Positions 26,443 through 37,004 are shown, counted from the first letter of the stretch. The stretch: DNA of 64,000 nucleotides from Kitasatospora sp. MAP12-44 (GCF_029892095.1 NZ_JARZAE010000004.1:1736001-1800000); one strand, 5' to 3'. A program made the numbers and translations. The notes: generated by a model from the sequence alone, not told the origin.

Positions 26443-27444
26443 TCAGGGCCGCAGGACGATCCGGATCGGGTTGCCCTGCTTGCTCGCCAGGCGCCGGACG
26501 GCCTCCGGCGCCTCGGCGAGCGGCAGGATCTCGCTGACGGACCGGGAGAGGTCCAGGCGGCCCAACTCGGCGAGCGCCACCAGCTGCTGGATGTGCTCGG
26601 CCCGCGAACCGTAGTGGCCCAGGATCTGCTGGCCGAGGTAGCTGAAGCGGGTGCCGTCGGTCACCGTGATCGGTTGGTCGCTGAGCCCGACCAGCACCAG
26701 CTTGCCCAGCTCGCCCAGGCAGCCGATCGCCTGCTCGCGCACCTGCGGGACGCCGGCGAAGTCGAAGGCGACGCTCAACCCGGTGCCGCCGGTGGCGTTC
26801 GCCACGGCCTTGGCGAACTGCTCATCGGCGGGATCCAGCGCGATGTCCGCACCGAACGCCAGCGCTCGCTCGCGCGCCGCCGGCAGCGGGTCCACCGCGA
26901 CGATGGGAGCCGCCCCGACCAGCCGCAGCAGCTGGACCGCGTGGGCGCCGAGGCCGCCGACGCCCCAGACGCCGACGGCCTGGGCCGGGCGGGTCTGCGC
27001 GGTGGTGGTGATCGCCGCCCAGGGGGTGGAGACCGCGTCGGGGATGAAGCAGGCCTGCTCGAACGGCAGGCTGTCCGGGATCGGGACCACGGTGTCCGCC
27101 CGGGCCACCGCGTACTCCGCCCAGCCCCCGTCGTAGTCGACCCCGCGGGTGAAGACGACGCCGCCGCGCGGCTCCCCGGCTCGCAGCAGCACCCGCTGCC
27201 CGGCCGCCAGGCCCGTCACCCCGTCGCCGACCTCGTCGATCGTTCCCGCGTTCTCGTGCCCCAGGGTCACCGTGTCGCCCGACAGCCGCAGCGGCGTGAG
27301 ACTGCCCTCGATGAGGTGCACGTCGGACAGGCAGACCCCGGCGGCGGCGACCTTGATCCGCACCTCGCCCGGTCCTGCGTGCGGCGTGGACACCTCCTCC
27401 ATCGAGAGGACGCGCGTCCTGATGTTGAGTCGGCCTGCAAGCAT
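26443..27444 (-). CDS. zinc-type alcohol dehydrogenase
   Basis: A 333-residue MDR-superfamily NAD(P)-dependent dehydrogenase. It has the catalytic zinc residues in AGVCLSDVHL (Cys) and LGHENAGTIDEVG (His-Glu), and the Rossmann motif VWGVGGLGAHAVQL. The four-Cys structural-zinc loop is not evident. ATG 27444 is preferred: GGAAGG lies about 8 bases upstream, and the sequence before it (a possible start at 27492) is unlike the family. It converges with the CBS gene, 7 bases apart. The substrate is unknown. Confidence 0.88.
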   Translation of the reverse strand: MLAGRLNIRTRVLSMEEVSTPHAGPGEVRIKVAAAGVCLSDVHLIEGSLTPLRLSGDTVTLGHENAGTIDEVGDGVTGLAAGQRVLLRAGEPRGGVVFTRGVDYDGGWAEYAVARADTVVPIPDSLPFEQACFIPDAVSTPWAAITTTAQTRPAQAVGVWGVGGLGAHAVQLLRLVGAAPIVAVDPLPAARERALAFGADIALDPADEQFAKAVANATGGTGLSVAFDFAGVPQVREQAIGCLGELGKLVLVGLSDQPITVTDGTRFSYLGQQILGHYGSRAEHIQQLVALAELGRLDLSRSVSEILPLAEAPEAVRRLASKQGNPIRIVLRP

Positions 27445-27470
27445 CGTCGTTGCCTTCCGGTAGGGAGAAG

Positions 27471-27494
27471 TCCTGGTCAACGTCCTGGTCAACG
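27471..27494. repeat. tandem 12-base direct repeat upstream of the dehydrogenase
   Basis: GTCCTGGTCAAC occurs twice back to back at about 27471-27494, immediately before the dehydrogenase start. It could be an operator in the promoter; nothing else supports this. Confidence 0.4.
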
Positions 27495-27695
27495 TAACGA
27501 TGATGCGCCCCGTCGCCCCGGGTGGGCCAGCGGCAGGGTCTTACGGTTCGGGGACGTCAGATCTGGCCGGGTGCGCCCGCGCGCAGCATTTGGCTGGTTC
27601 CGCACCCTGGTTGAGCGGCCGTCAGACGTTTACCGTCAGTAGCACCCGAGATACCGCACGTGTCGAATCCGCCCCGGCCACCACCAGGAGACCCG

Positions 27696-28901
27696 ATGCC
27701 CCTCGACGACGAAGCGACCGCCGCCTCCGCCCTCATCCCCATGCACTGCCTGAAGTTCACCGCCCCCGGCCCGCCGGTCCTCGCCGCGCTGCCGACCGGC
27801 ACGCCGGTCTGGGTGGTGCGCCGCCACGCGGACGTCCGTCAGGTGCTGACCGACCCGCGGCTGAACCGGGCGCTGCTGCACGCCCCCGACGCCCCCGCGC
27901 TGACCGACTCCCCCAACCTGCTCGACGACCCGGACGGCATACTCAACCTGGACGGCGTCGAGCACCAGCGGCTGCGCCGCACCGTGCAGCGCGCCTTCAC
28001 GCCCCGGGCCATCGAGCGCTGGCGCCCGTGGGTGGCCTCCGTCGTGGACGGTCTGCTGGACGACCTGACCGACGCCGGCCGCCCCGCCGACGTGGTGGCC
28101 GGCTTCAGCCGCCCGCTGCCGATCGCGGTGATCAGCCGGCTGATGGGCCTGGACGGCATGGACTTCAAGCGGCTGGGCCACTGGAGCGACCATGCCCTCT
28201 CGACCACCGCCTACCCCCCGCAGGCCGTCCAGGTGGCGATGATGGAGTTCGGCATGTTCGCCGCCGAGCTGATCGCCGAGCGCCGCAAGTCCCCGGGCGA
28301 GGACCTGGTCAGCAGCCTGGTGCAGGCCTCCGACCAGGGCGGCGAGGTGACCGAGCGCCAACTGGTCTCGTTGGTCTGCGGATTGGTGGTCGGCGGGCAC
28401 GAGACCACGATGACCTCGCTGGGCAACGCGCTGGTCTACCTGCTGGACGAGGTCCCGGAGGACTGGCGGCGGATCGGCACCGGCGAGCAGGCCGCGGCGG
28501 CCGCTGCCGAGCAGCTGCTGCGGACCATCCCGCTCGGCAACAGCGACGCACTGCCCGGGCTGCTGCGCCGGGCCGCCCAGGACGTCGAGATCGGCGGCGT
28601 GCTGATCCCGGCCGGCAGCGTGGTGGCCGCCGACGCCCGGCCCGCCAACCTGGACCCCGAGGTCTACGGCGACGCCGACAGCCTGGACCTGTTCGCCCCG
28701 CTGCCGACGCCCAGCCTGACCTTCGGCGCCGGCCCGCACCACTGCCTGGGCGCCTGGCTGGCCCGGATGGAGCTGGAGTTGGCGCTGCACCGGCTGGCCC
28801 GCCGGCTGCCCGAGCTGCGCCTGGCGGTCAAGCCCGAGGACATCGAGTGGCGCACCGGACTGCTCACCCGCAGCCCGCTGAGCCTGCCGGTCACCTGGTG
28901 A
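27696..28901 (+). CDS. cytochrome P450
   Basis: A 401-residue bacterial class I P450. The I-helix carries GGHETT (oxygen activation), the K-helix ExxR is EQLLR, and the haem loop FGAGPHHCLG has the axial ligand Cys350. ATG 27696 with AGGAG at 27686-27690 is preferred over GTG 27660. Its stop overlaps the ferredoxin start (GTGA at 28898), so the redox partner is made with it. No other biosynthetic genes are adjacent; the substrate is unknown. Confidence 0.95.
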   Translation: MPLDDEATAASALIPMHCLKFTAPGPPVLAALPTGTPVWVVRRHADVRQVLTDPRLNRALLHAPDAPALTDSPNLLDDPDGILNLDGVEHQRLRRTVQRAFTPRAIERWRPWVASVVDGLLDDLTDAGRPADVVAGFSRPLPIAVISRLMGLDGMDFKRLGHWSDHALSTTAYPPQAVQVAMMEFGMFAAELIAERRKSPGEDLVSSLVQASDQGGEVTERQLVSLVCGLVVGGHETTMTSLGNALVYLLDEVPEDWRRIGTGEQAAAAAAEQLLRTIPLGNSDALPGLLRRAAQDVEIGGVLIPAGSVVAADARPANLDPEVYGDADSLDLFAPLPTPSLTFGAGPHHCLGAWLARMELELALHRLARRLPELRLAVKPEDIEWRTGLLTRSPLSLPVTW

Positions 28902-29143
28902 GCGGGCGGCAGGCGCCGGACGCACTGGTCGTCCGGGTGGACCGGACCCGCTGCGTGGGCACCGGCCTGTGCGCCGCCAGCGCTCCCGCCGAGCTGGCGC
29001 TGGGCGAGGACGGCCGCGCCCGCGCCCTGCGGGAGGCCACCATCGACCGCGAGGCGGTCACCGAGGCGGCCGAACTCTGCCCCGTGGAGGCGCTGGCCGT
29101 CCACCGCCTGGACAACGGCGAGCAGATCGCCCCCAGTTGGTGA
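28898..29143 (+). CDS. [3Fe-4S]-type ferredoxin, P450 redox partner
   Basis: An 81-residue ferredoxin with RCVGTGLCAASAPAE and LCPVEA; three Cys positions fit a 3Fe-4S cluster as in actinobacterial P450 ferredoxins (about 65-80 residues). GTG 28898 overlaps the P450 stop by 4 bases. It should pass electrons from a ferredoxin reductase encoded elsewhere to the P450. A strong hairpin follows. Confidence 0.93.
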   Translation: MSGRQAPDALVVRVDRTRCVGTGLCAASAPAELALGEDGRARALREATIDREAVTEAAELCPVEALAVHRLDNGEQIAPSW

Positions 29144-29173
29144 ACCGGACGAACCGCGCACCGGCCAACAGCT

Positions 29174-29212
29174 GAGCCCGGCCCGGGACTTCCAGATCCC
29201 CGGGCCGGGCTC
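29174..29212. terminator. hairpin terminator after the P450/ferredoxin operon
   Basis: GAGCCCGGCCCGGG (29174-29187) and CCCGGGCCGGGCTC (29199-29212) form a perfect 14-bp stem with an 11-base loop, between convergent genes. It probably serves both strands. Confidence 0.8.
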
Positions 29213-29223
29213 CACTGTGACGG

Positions 29224-31164
29224 CTACTGCAACGAGTCACGCACCGCAGGAGACTGACGGTTCATCAGGCCATACAGCGGCGCGCCGCCGTCGACGGACG
29301 TGGTGCCCCTGGCCAACTGCCCCGCACCGCCCACCAGCGGCAGCCGGAGCGATGAGCGCGCGAGGTCGACGGTCAACTTCGGCTTGCTGGACGGCGGGTT
29401 GATCAGCCCGTTGTCGGTACCGGCCACGATCAGCGCCAACCGGTGCCCGGCGGGCACCACATGGTCGGTTCCGGCCAGGTTGAAGGTGATCGTGTACGCC
29501 TTGCCCGGGGTGAGCGTGGCGGTCGAGTTCAGCCCGGCGTAGTGCCCGAGGTCGGCCCAGCCCCGACTGAAGATCGTGTAGCCCACCTGCTCGGTGTCGG
29601 CGGCAGTGTCCAGGAAGCAGGCACTGTCGCCGGCCGTGCTCTCACCCCAGCAGGAGCGGGTGGTCAGCGTGGTGATCCCCTCGGCCGATCCCTTGTAGTT
29701 GCGGATGGTGGCCGGCCCGAGGTCGACCAGCACCGCGCTGAGGTGCGCGCTCCTGGTCGACGGCGTGACGTTCAGGGTGATCGATCCCTGGCCCGACATC
29801 TGCAGCGGCTGGGCGAGCGCGCCGGTGCTGAAGACGGTCTTCTCCGAGGTCGACTGGTCCGCCTCGGACGCCCAGTTGTCCTCGCCCAGCGCGGGGTTGT
29901 CGGTGAAGCTCGCGGTGCCGCTGCCGGCGCCGGTGGTCAGCGCGCCCGGCGTCAGGTTGAGCGTGCTGGCGACCGTGCCGGGGGCGGGCCAGGTCTGCTC
30001 CTGGACCCAACTGTCGGGCGCGCGCTCGATGTCGGCGACCGGGCCGTTCTGGATGCCGTTGTCCACGCCCATCAGGTAGTGGTCGAACCAGTCGTGCAGG
30101 GTGTCCACCCAGTCGCTGCGCCGGTAGTCGAAGGGGTCGACGTGACCGGTCTGGGAGAGCCAGATCTTGCGGTCCACCCCGGTGGAGGCCAGCGCCGACC
30201 ACCACTGCGAGAAGTTGATGTCACGGACGTTCAGGTCCTGCATCCCGTGCACCACGAAGACGCTGGCCTTCACCTTCGCCGCCGACGCGACGTAGTCGCG
30301 GGCCTGCCAGAGCGGGCTCCAGTTGCCGTTGGACGGTGAACCGGCGGCGAGTCGGCTCTGCACGGCCGAGCAGTTCGGCGCGGCGCCCGGGCTCTCCACC
30401 TCGGAGGAGAGGTCGGCGGGGGTGCCGCTGTAGAGCGGGGCGCCGTCGGAGCGGTAGTAGTCGTACCAGGAGCTGATCGAGGAGATCGGCACGATGGTCT
30501 TCAGGCCCTGCACACCGGTGGCGGCAACGCCGTTGGCGATGGTGCCGTCCCAGGACTTGCCGATCATGCCGACCGAGCCGTTGGCCCAGGTCGGGGTGAC
30601 CGGACTGCCGCCGGCGCGCGAACTGTAGCCGGTGGCGCGGCCGTTCAGCCAGTCGACGACGGCTTTGGCCGAGGTGACGTCGGAGGGGCCGCCGACGTCC
30701 ACGCAGCCGTCCGAGCGGTTGGTCCCGGCCAGGTCGACCAGCACCACCGCGTAGCCGCGCGGGACGAAGTAGTTGTCGTAGTAGAGCGGGAACTGGACCG
30801 GGTTGCCCTGCGCGTCGTAGGTCTTGACCTGGCTCTCGTTGCCGCGCCCGCAGCAGGAGTAGTACGGGCTGGCGTCCATGATCACGGGGATCTTCAGGCC
30901 CGCCGCGGCGGTCTCGCTGGGGCGGATGATGTCGGCGGCGACCCGGTCGCTGCTGCCGTTGCCCTCGTCGTCGAGGCCGGTGTCGACCCAGACCGTCTCC
31001 CGGATGGCATTGGCGTAGGAGTAGATGGGCTGGCTGGACCCGTGCCGCACCGAGGGCGGCAGGCCGGGACTCGCCTTGGCGGCCGCAGGGGCGACCAGGG
31101 CGGCGGCGAAGGCGAGCAGCAGGGCGGCGAGTACCGCTAAAGAGCGGGAGCGTCGGATTGTCAC
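29224..31164 (-). CDS. secreted CocE/NonD-type hydrolase (X-Pro dipeptidyl-peptidase-like)
   Basis: A 646-residue protein. Residues 1-32 are a signal peptide (RRSRSLAVLAALLLAFAAAL, cleaved after AAAKA). It has an alpha/beta-hydrolase core with the nucleophile in GMIGKSWDGT, a catalytic Asp in VHGMQDLNVRD and His in SQTGHVDPFDYR, followed by a jelly-roll C-terminal domain. X-Pro dipeptidyl peptidases (S15) cut after proline; cocaine-esterase-like members hydrolyse esters. The length matches the family. It is preceded, on its promoter side, by a short perfect inverted repeat (31203-31224). Confidence 0.9.
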   Translation of the reverse strand: MTIRRSRSLAVLAALLLAFAAALVAPAAAKASPGLPPSVRHGSSQPIYSYANAIRETVWVDTGLDDEGNGSSDRVAADIIRPSETAAAGLKIPVIMDASPYYSCCGRGNESQVKTYDAQGNPVQFPLYYDNYFVPRGYAVVLVDLAGTNRSDGCVDVGGPSDVTSAKAVVDWLNGRATGYSSRAGGSPVTPTWANGSVGMIGKSWDGTIANGVAATGVQGLKTIVPISSISSWYDYYRSDGAPLYSGTPADLSSEVESPGAAPNCSAVQSRLAAGSPSNGNWSPLWQARDYVASAAKVKASVFVVHGMQDLNVRDINFSQWWSALASTGVDRKIWLSQTGHVDPFDYRRSDWVDTLHDWFDHYLMGVDNGIQNGPVADIERAPDSWVQEQTWPAPGTVASTLNLTPGALTTGAGSGTASFTDNPALGEDNWASEADQSTSEKTVFSTGALAQPLQMSGQGSITLNVTPSTRSAHLSAVLVDLGPATIRNYKGSAEGITTLTTRSCWGESTAGDSACFLDTAADTEQVGYTIFSRGWADLGHYAGLNSTATLTPGKAYTITFNLAGTDHVVPAGHRLALIVAGTDNGLINPPSSKPKLTVDLARSSLRLPLVGGAGQLARGTTSVDGGAPLYGLMNRQSPAVRDSLQ

Positions 31165-31202
31165 GGCACGACGGTAGGGCGCCGAGCGCGGGGTCAGAAG
31201 GC

Positions 31203-31224
31203 TTTTGACGTCATGCCGTCAAAA
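31203..31224. promoter_or_regulatory. short perfect inverted repeat, candidate operator
   Basis: TTTTGACG (31203-31210) and CGTCAAAA (31217-31224) flank 6 bases. It lies 39 bases upstream of the minus-strand hydrolase start, in an A/T-rich pocket, so it fits a regulator-binding site. Confidence 0.5.
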
Positions 31225-31230
31225 TTTACC

Positions 31231-31262
31231 GTTGTCGGGCCGTTGTCGGGCCGTTGTCGGCC
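31231..31262. repeat. three tandem copies of an 11-base unit
   Basis: GTTGTCGGGCC at 31231-31241 and 31242-31252, then GTTGTCGGCC at 31253-31262. It lies in the 280-base gap between divergent genes; the remainder (31263-31442) shows no gene that I can support. Confidence 0.6.
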
Positions 31263-31442
31263 GGACATACTGCCTCACCGGCATGGCGTGTCGACTTTTG
31301 CCACCACGAAGCGTCACGCGTTTGCACGATCCGAAGTCGCGTCGACACGCTGGGCGACGGAGTGTGGGGGAGGCGCACCTGGATCCCCTCTGGCTGACGA
31401 TCCGTCGCCCTCCGCGGTGCGCCGCCGAAAGGAATCACCCCC

Positions 31443-31880
31443 ATGCGTCGTGTACACCACCTTGCCGCTGCCACTCTCGCCGCTGCCGCCCTGACGATGG
31501 CCGCCCCGCTGGCCCACGCTGACGTCGACCCGAGCACCAAGACCGACCACTCGGTCAGCACCTCGACGACGGACGACAAGAAGACCGACGACAAGAAGGC
31601 CGACGACAAGAAGGCCGACGACAAGAAGTGGGACGACTCCAAAAAGGCGGACGACAAGAAGGCGGATGACAAGAAGTGGGACGACTCCAAGCTCGATGAC
31701 TCCAAGGGCAAGGAGCAGTGGGAGAGCGACAAGAAGCCGCACGGCGCCGTGCACACCGGCGGCGGCTTCGCAGCTCTGGGCACCGGCGGTCTCGCCACCG
31801 GCTCCGCGCTGCTGGTCGGCGGCATCGCGGTAGGCGCGGTGGCGCTGCGCCGCCGCAAGCCGTCCGGCCTGCCGGTCTGA
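31443..31880 (+). CDS. secreted Lys/Asp-repeat surface protein, candidate sortase F partner
   Basis: A 145-residue precursor. The signal peptide covers residues 1-27 (cleavage near AHA-D). Residues 40-95 are a highly charged run of DDKK / ADDKK / WDDSK repeats. Near the C-terminus PHGAVHTGGG is followed by a hydrophobic segment (GLATGSALLVGGIAVGAVAL) and a basic RRRK tail, the layout of a cell-wall sorting signal but without LPxTG. The next gene is a class F sortase, so an unusual HTGGG-type signal is plausible. The repeat can change length by slippage. ATG 31443 follows GAAAGGA. Confidence 0.85.
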   Translation: MRRVHHLAAATLAAAALTMAAPLAHADVDPSTKTDHSVSTSTTDDKKTDDKKADDKKADDKKWDDSKKADDKKADDKKWDDSKLDDSKGKEQWESDKKPHGAVHTGGGFAALGTGGLATGSALLVGGIAVGAVALRRRKPSGLPV

Positions 31881-31983
31881 TCCCACCGTGTCGCCCCGCC
31901 CCGCGTGCCACGCCTCCCCACGGAGGTGCGGCGCGCGGGGCGCACCCGCTTCCCCGACCGTGTGACCACAGAGAGGCACCCCG

Positions 31984-32784
31984 ATGGGCAAGCAGACTCC
32001 GGCACCCGACGGCTCAACCGGCCCCCAGGCCGCGCCCCCCGCCACGCCCCCCGCCATGTTCCCGGCGATGCCCACGGCCGCACCCCTGGTGGCAGCGCCG
32101 GCCGCGTCGCCCGACCCGATGAGCCGCCGGCGGCGCCGCGTGCTCTACGGCGCGGTCGGCGCCTGCGTCCTCGGCTCGTTCATGATCCACCAGTCGCTCG
32201 GCAACGCCACCGTGCTGCCGCAGCGACCGGTGGCCGCCCCGGGCCCGGCGACCGTCCCCGGCAGCCTGGCGAGCAGTGCGGCGGGCAGTGCCAAGCCCGT
32301 CGTCAAGGCCCGCACCGCCCCCGACGCGCACCCCGTGCGCCTGACCATCCCGCAGATCGGCGTGAACGCCCCGTTCACCTCCCTGGACCTCGGCCGGGAC
32401 GGAACCCTGAACGCCCCGCCCCCCGACAACATCAACCTGGTCGGCTGGTACCGCGGCGGCACCGTCCCCGGCAACCGCGGCCCCGCCCTGGTCCTGGGCC
32501 ATGTGGACACCAAGACCTCCCCGGCCGTCTTCTGGAACCTCAGCGCCCTGCCCAAGGGCAGCAAGGTCGACATCACCCGCGACGACGGCATCACCGCCGA
32601 GTTCACGGTTGACAGTGCCGAGGCCTTCTCCAAGACCGACTTCCCCGACAACCGCGTCTACGGCCCCACCCCCGACGCCCAGTTGCGCCTGATCACCTGC
32701 GGCGGCTCGTACGACCGCAAGAAGAAGGACTACACCGCCAACGTGGTCGTCTTCGCCCATCTCACCGCCCTCCGAGCGACCTGA
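31984..32784 (+). CDS. class F sortase
   Basis: A 266-residue membrane-anchored transpeptidase. The Pro-rich N-terminus precedes a single membrane helix (about residues 53-69, VLYGAVGACVLGSFMI). The sortase core has catalytic His173 (LGHVDT), Cys239 (LITCGG) and a short-spaced Arg245. Sortases attach proteins with C-terminal sorting signals to the wall. Class F is the actinobacterial type with poorly known substrates. The preceding gene ends in a hydrophobic/basic sorting-like tail, 103 bases upstream, and is the obvious candidate substrate. ATG 31984 follows GAGAGG. Confidence 0.93.
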   Translation: MGKQTPAPDGSTGPQAAPPATPPAMFPAMPTAAPLVAAPAASPDPMSRRRRRVLYGAVGACVLGSFMIHQSLGNATVLPQRPVAAPGPATVPGSLASSAAGSAKPVVKARTAPDAHPVRLTIPQIGVNAPFTSLDLGRDGTLNAPPPDNINLVGWYRGGTVPGNRGPALVLGHVDTKTSPAVFWNLSALPKGSKVDITRDDGITAEFTVDSAEAFSKTDFPDNRVYGPTPDAQLRLITCGGSYDRKKKDYTANVVVFAHLTALRAT

Positions 32785-32916
32785 GGCCTACCGCCCGGCC
32801 ACCGCGCCAGCGCCGCCGCGTCCGGTTGGGGGCCGGCCGTTGTCCGTCCCGGCGGGCGCCCCGCGACGTGCTCCGCCCTTAGCGTCAGGGGCCACGAGCT
32901 GCGAGGGGCGGTACCC
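32785..32916. other. intergenic
   Basis: 132 bases between the sortase and the GNAT-AAA gene with no clear repeat or RNA structure. It presumably holds a promoter for the downstream gene. Confidence 0.4.
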
Positions 32917-34257
<1,341 letters not shown>

Positions 34258-34294
34258 CGGACAACTCCCTCATGGCGCGCCTACGCTGGGCGCC

Positions 34295-35869
34295 ATGACG
34301 TCCCGACCGCCCGTGCCCGACTGGCTCCGCGAGGCCGTGCTCTACCAGGTGTATCCGCAGAGCTTCGCGGACACCGACGGCGACGGCATCGGCGATCTGC
34401 CCGGCCTGACCGCCCGCCTGGACCACCTGGCCTGGCTCGGGGTCACCGCAGTGTGGCTGAGCCCGTGCTTCGCCTCGGAGTTCGGCGACGCCGGCTACGA
34501 CGTGGCGGACTATCTCAGCATCGCCCCGCGCTACGGCAGCACCGCGGACCTCGTCGCGCTGGTCGAGGCGGCCCGCGCGCGGGGCATCCGGGTGCTGCTC
34601 GACCTGGTGCCCGGGCACACCTCGCACCGGCACCCCTGGTTCCAGCACTCCGCACAGACCCCCGGCGACGACCGCTACATCTGGTCTGACCGGATCACCA
34701 GGCCGGTCGGCGAGTGGATCCCCAACCAGGGTGCGCGCGGCGGCTTCTACCGCGCCAACTTCTACCCGATCCAGCCCGCGCTCAACTTCGGCTACGCCCG
34801 CCCCGACCCCGCCGAGCCCTGGCGCCAGCCGGTCGACGCGCCCGGACCGCTCGCCAACCGGGCGGCGCTGCGCGAGATCATGCGGTACTGGTTCGACCTC
34901 GGGGTGGCCGGCTTCCGGGTCGACATGGCCTCCTCGCTGGTCAAGGACGACCCGGGGCACCTGGAAACCGGCCGGCTCTGGGGCGAGCTGCGCGACTGGC
35001 TGGACGCCCACTACCCGGACCGGGTGCTGCTCGCCGAGTGGGGCGACCCGGCGGTCTCCATCCCGGCCGGACTGCACGCCGACTTCTTCCTGCACTTCAC
35101 CGGTCGCGCGCTGCGCTCGCTCTGGGACAACGGCACTGGCAGCCAAGGCAGTTGGGCGCACGGCGAGCCCTGCTTCTTCGACCCGCAGGGGCGCGGCTCG
35201 ACGGCCGAGTTCCTGGCCGCCTGGCGGCAGGCCGAGGCCGCCGTCGACGGCACCGGCTGCATCGCGCTGCCCACTGCCAACCACGACTTCTCCCGACTGG
35301 CCTGCGGCCCGCGCACCCACGAGCAACTCCCCGCCGCCTTCGCCTTCCTGCTGACCTGGCCGACCCTGCCGGTGATCTACTACGGTGACGAGATCGGCAT
35401 GCGCTTCGTCCCCGGGCTGCCGGAGAAGGAGGGCAGCCAGTTCGGCACCGAGCAGCGGCAGGGCTCGCGCACCCCCATGCAGTGGGACGACGGCCCGGGG
35501 GCCGGCTTCTCCACCGCCGCCGAGCTCTACCTCCCGCTGGACCCCGACCCCGGGCGTCCCAGCGTGGCGGCCCAGCGCGCCGAGCCCGACTCGCTGCTGC
35601 AGCACGTGCGCCGGCTGATCCGGCTGCGCCGCGACACCCCCGCGCTCGGGCCGGGCGGCAGCGTCGAAGTCCTGCACGAGGACTACCCGTTCGTCCACCT
35701 GCGCGGCGGCACGCATCTGGTGGTGGTCAACCCGCGCCGGGCGGCCGCCCAACTGCCCCTGGAACTCCCGCTCCTGCCGCTGGCGGTGCACGGGGTCGAG
35801 GCGGCAGACGGCCTGGTCCGGGCGGCCGGCTTCTCCTACGGGATCTTCGAACTGGCGGCGGCGCGGTGA
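34295..35869 (+). CDS. GH13 alpha-amylase-family enzyme (alpha-glucosidase / trehalose-synthase-like)
   Basis: A 524-residue GH13 TIM-barrel enzyme. Motif I lies near residues 100-110 (VLLDLVPGHTSHRHPWF), nucleophile Asp210 in GFRVDMAS, acid/base Glu248 in LLAEWGDP, and the third carboxylate Asp331 in NHDF. Motifs and length fit alpha-glucosidases or trehalose-synthase-like enzymes; the specificity is uncertain. No signal peptide, so it is cytoplasmic. ATG 34295 follows the GNAT-AAA gene by 37 bases. Confidence 0.9.
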   Translation: MTSRPPVPDWLREAVLYQVYPQSFADTDGDGIGDLPGLTARLDHLAWLGVTAVWLSPCFASEFGDAGYDVADYLSIAPRYGSTADLVALVEAARARGIRVLLDLVPGHTSHRHPWFQHSAQTPGDDRYIWSDRITRPVGEWIPNQGARGGFYRANFYPIQPALNFGYARPDPAEPWRQPVDAPGPLANRAALREIMRYWFDLGVAGFRVDMASSLVKDDPGHLETGRLWGELRDWLDAHYPDRVLLAEWGDPAVSIPAGLHADFFLHFTGRALRSLWDNGTGSQGSWAHGEPCFFDPQGRGSTAEFLAAWRQAEAAVDGTGCIALPTANHDFSRLACGPRTHEQLPAAFAFLLTWPTLPVIYYGDEIGMRFVPGLPEKEGSQFGTEQRQGSRTPMQWDDGPGAGFSTAAELYLPLDPDPGRPSVAAQRAEPDSLLQHVRRLIRLRRDTPALGPGGSVEVLHEDYPFVHLRGGTHLVVVNPRRAAAQLPLELPLLPLAVHGVEAADGLVRAAGFSYGIFELAAAR

Positions 35870-36007
35870 GCGAGGCCGAAGAAGGATCGAGCTGCTCTGG
35901 CTCGGCGCCGCAGAACTCAACCCGGCTCCCCCGCTGCGGGCGCCGACTGGACCGCTGAGCCCCTCGCCCGGGCACTCGCCGAATCGCCCGGTTGATATGT
36001 CGTATTT

Positions 36008-36925
36008 ATGCTGCCAACGATGACAATCAACCGCCGCAGGATTCTGCGTACCGCTACCCAGCTGGCCGCTCTCACAGCGGCGGGCGCCGTCCTTCCCAGC
36101 TGCGGGAAGGAGGCCACCGCCACCGCGAGCCGACCGCTGACCACGTCCTTCGCCGCGCCCGGGCGACCACCCCTCGCGCCCGACGCGCCGGGCGCACCCA
36201 CCGTGGCCCCCGCCTTAACCAGGCTGCAGGCGTCCGAACCGGCCCAGCCCGCCCAGCTGGCCTCGCCGGCGGCCACCGCCCCCGCGGCGCCCACGCCCCC
36301 GGTGCTGGTGCCGCTGGCCGATGACACCCCGTTCGAGGTGGTCAACGGCCCGCGCGACCGCCAGCAGATCGCCCTCACCTTCCACGGGCAGGGCGATCCG
36401 GAGCTGGCCACCGCGATCCTGCAGGCCGCCGAGCAGCACGGCGCCAAGGTGACCGTGCTGGCCGTCGGCACCTGGCTGGAGGAGCAGCCGCAGATGGCCC
36501 GGCGGATCCTGGACGGCGGGCACGAGCTGGGCAACCACACCCAGAACCACCTCGACATCTGCAGCATGTCGCCGGACCAGGCGTACGACGAGATCGCCGA
36601 GTGCGCCGACCACCTGAAGGAGCTCACCGGCTCGATCGGCCGCTGGTTCCGCCCCTCCGCCGCCCAGTACGCCACCGCCACGGTCAAGGAGCAGGCCCGC
36701 AAGGTCGGCTACGAGCACTGCCTCTCCTTCGGCCTGGACCCGCGCGACTACTCCGACCCGGGCGCGGACGTCGTCCAGCGCCGTATCCTCGGCTCGGTCC
36801 GGGCCGGTTCGATCGTCGCCCTGCACATGGGCCACCAGGGCACCGTGGACGCCCTGCCGAACCTGCTGGACGCGCTCAGCCAGCGCGGCCTGACTGCGGT
36901 GACCGCCAGCGAGCTGCTGTCCTGA
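36008..36925 (+). CDS. polysaccharide-deacetylase-like lipoprotein (atypical catalytic motif)
   Basis: A 305-residue secreted protein. The N-terminus has a twin-arginine-like NRRRILRTATQL and a lipobox LPSC, so it is probably a Tat-exported lipoprotein. A Pro/Ala-rich linker (residues 40-105) precedes a NodB homology domain. Motif 1 reads LTFHGQGDP where active deacetylases have TFDDGP, so the catalytic Asp pair is lost. GNHTQNH (motif 2) keeps His residues. It may bind rather than deacetylate glycan, or use different residues. ATG 36008 or 36020 is the start. Confidence 0.85.
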   Translation: MLPTMTINRRRILRTATQLAALTAAGAVLPSCGKEATATASRPLTTSFAAPGRPPLAPDAPGAPTVAPALTRLQASEPAQPAQLASPAATAPAAPTPPVLVPLADDTPFEVVNGPRDRQQIALTFHGQGDPELATAILQAAEQHGAKVTVLAVGTWLEEQPQMARRILDGGHELGNHTQNHLDICSMSPDQAYDEIAECADHLKELTGSIGRWFRPSAAQYATATVKEQARKVGYEHCLSFGLDPRDYSDPGADVVQRRILGSVRAGSIVALHMGHQGTVDALPNLLDALSQRGLTAVTASELLS

Positions 36926-37004
36926 GCCCACGCCTGAACTGAGCCCACGCCTGAACACCATGCGGCCCTTCCCTTCCGCTGTTCGGCCGTGAAAGGCTCG
37001 CCCC

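Noticed and set aside
27660..29143. A secondary-metabolite cluster around the P450
   Set aside because: Only a P450 and its ferredoxin are present; neighbours are general metabolism.
31263..31442. A riboswitch upstream of the surface-protein gene
   Set aside because: No recognised conserved core (for example c-di-AMP type) could be read; only generic GC-rich hairpins.
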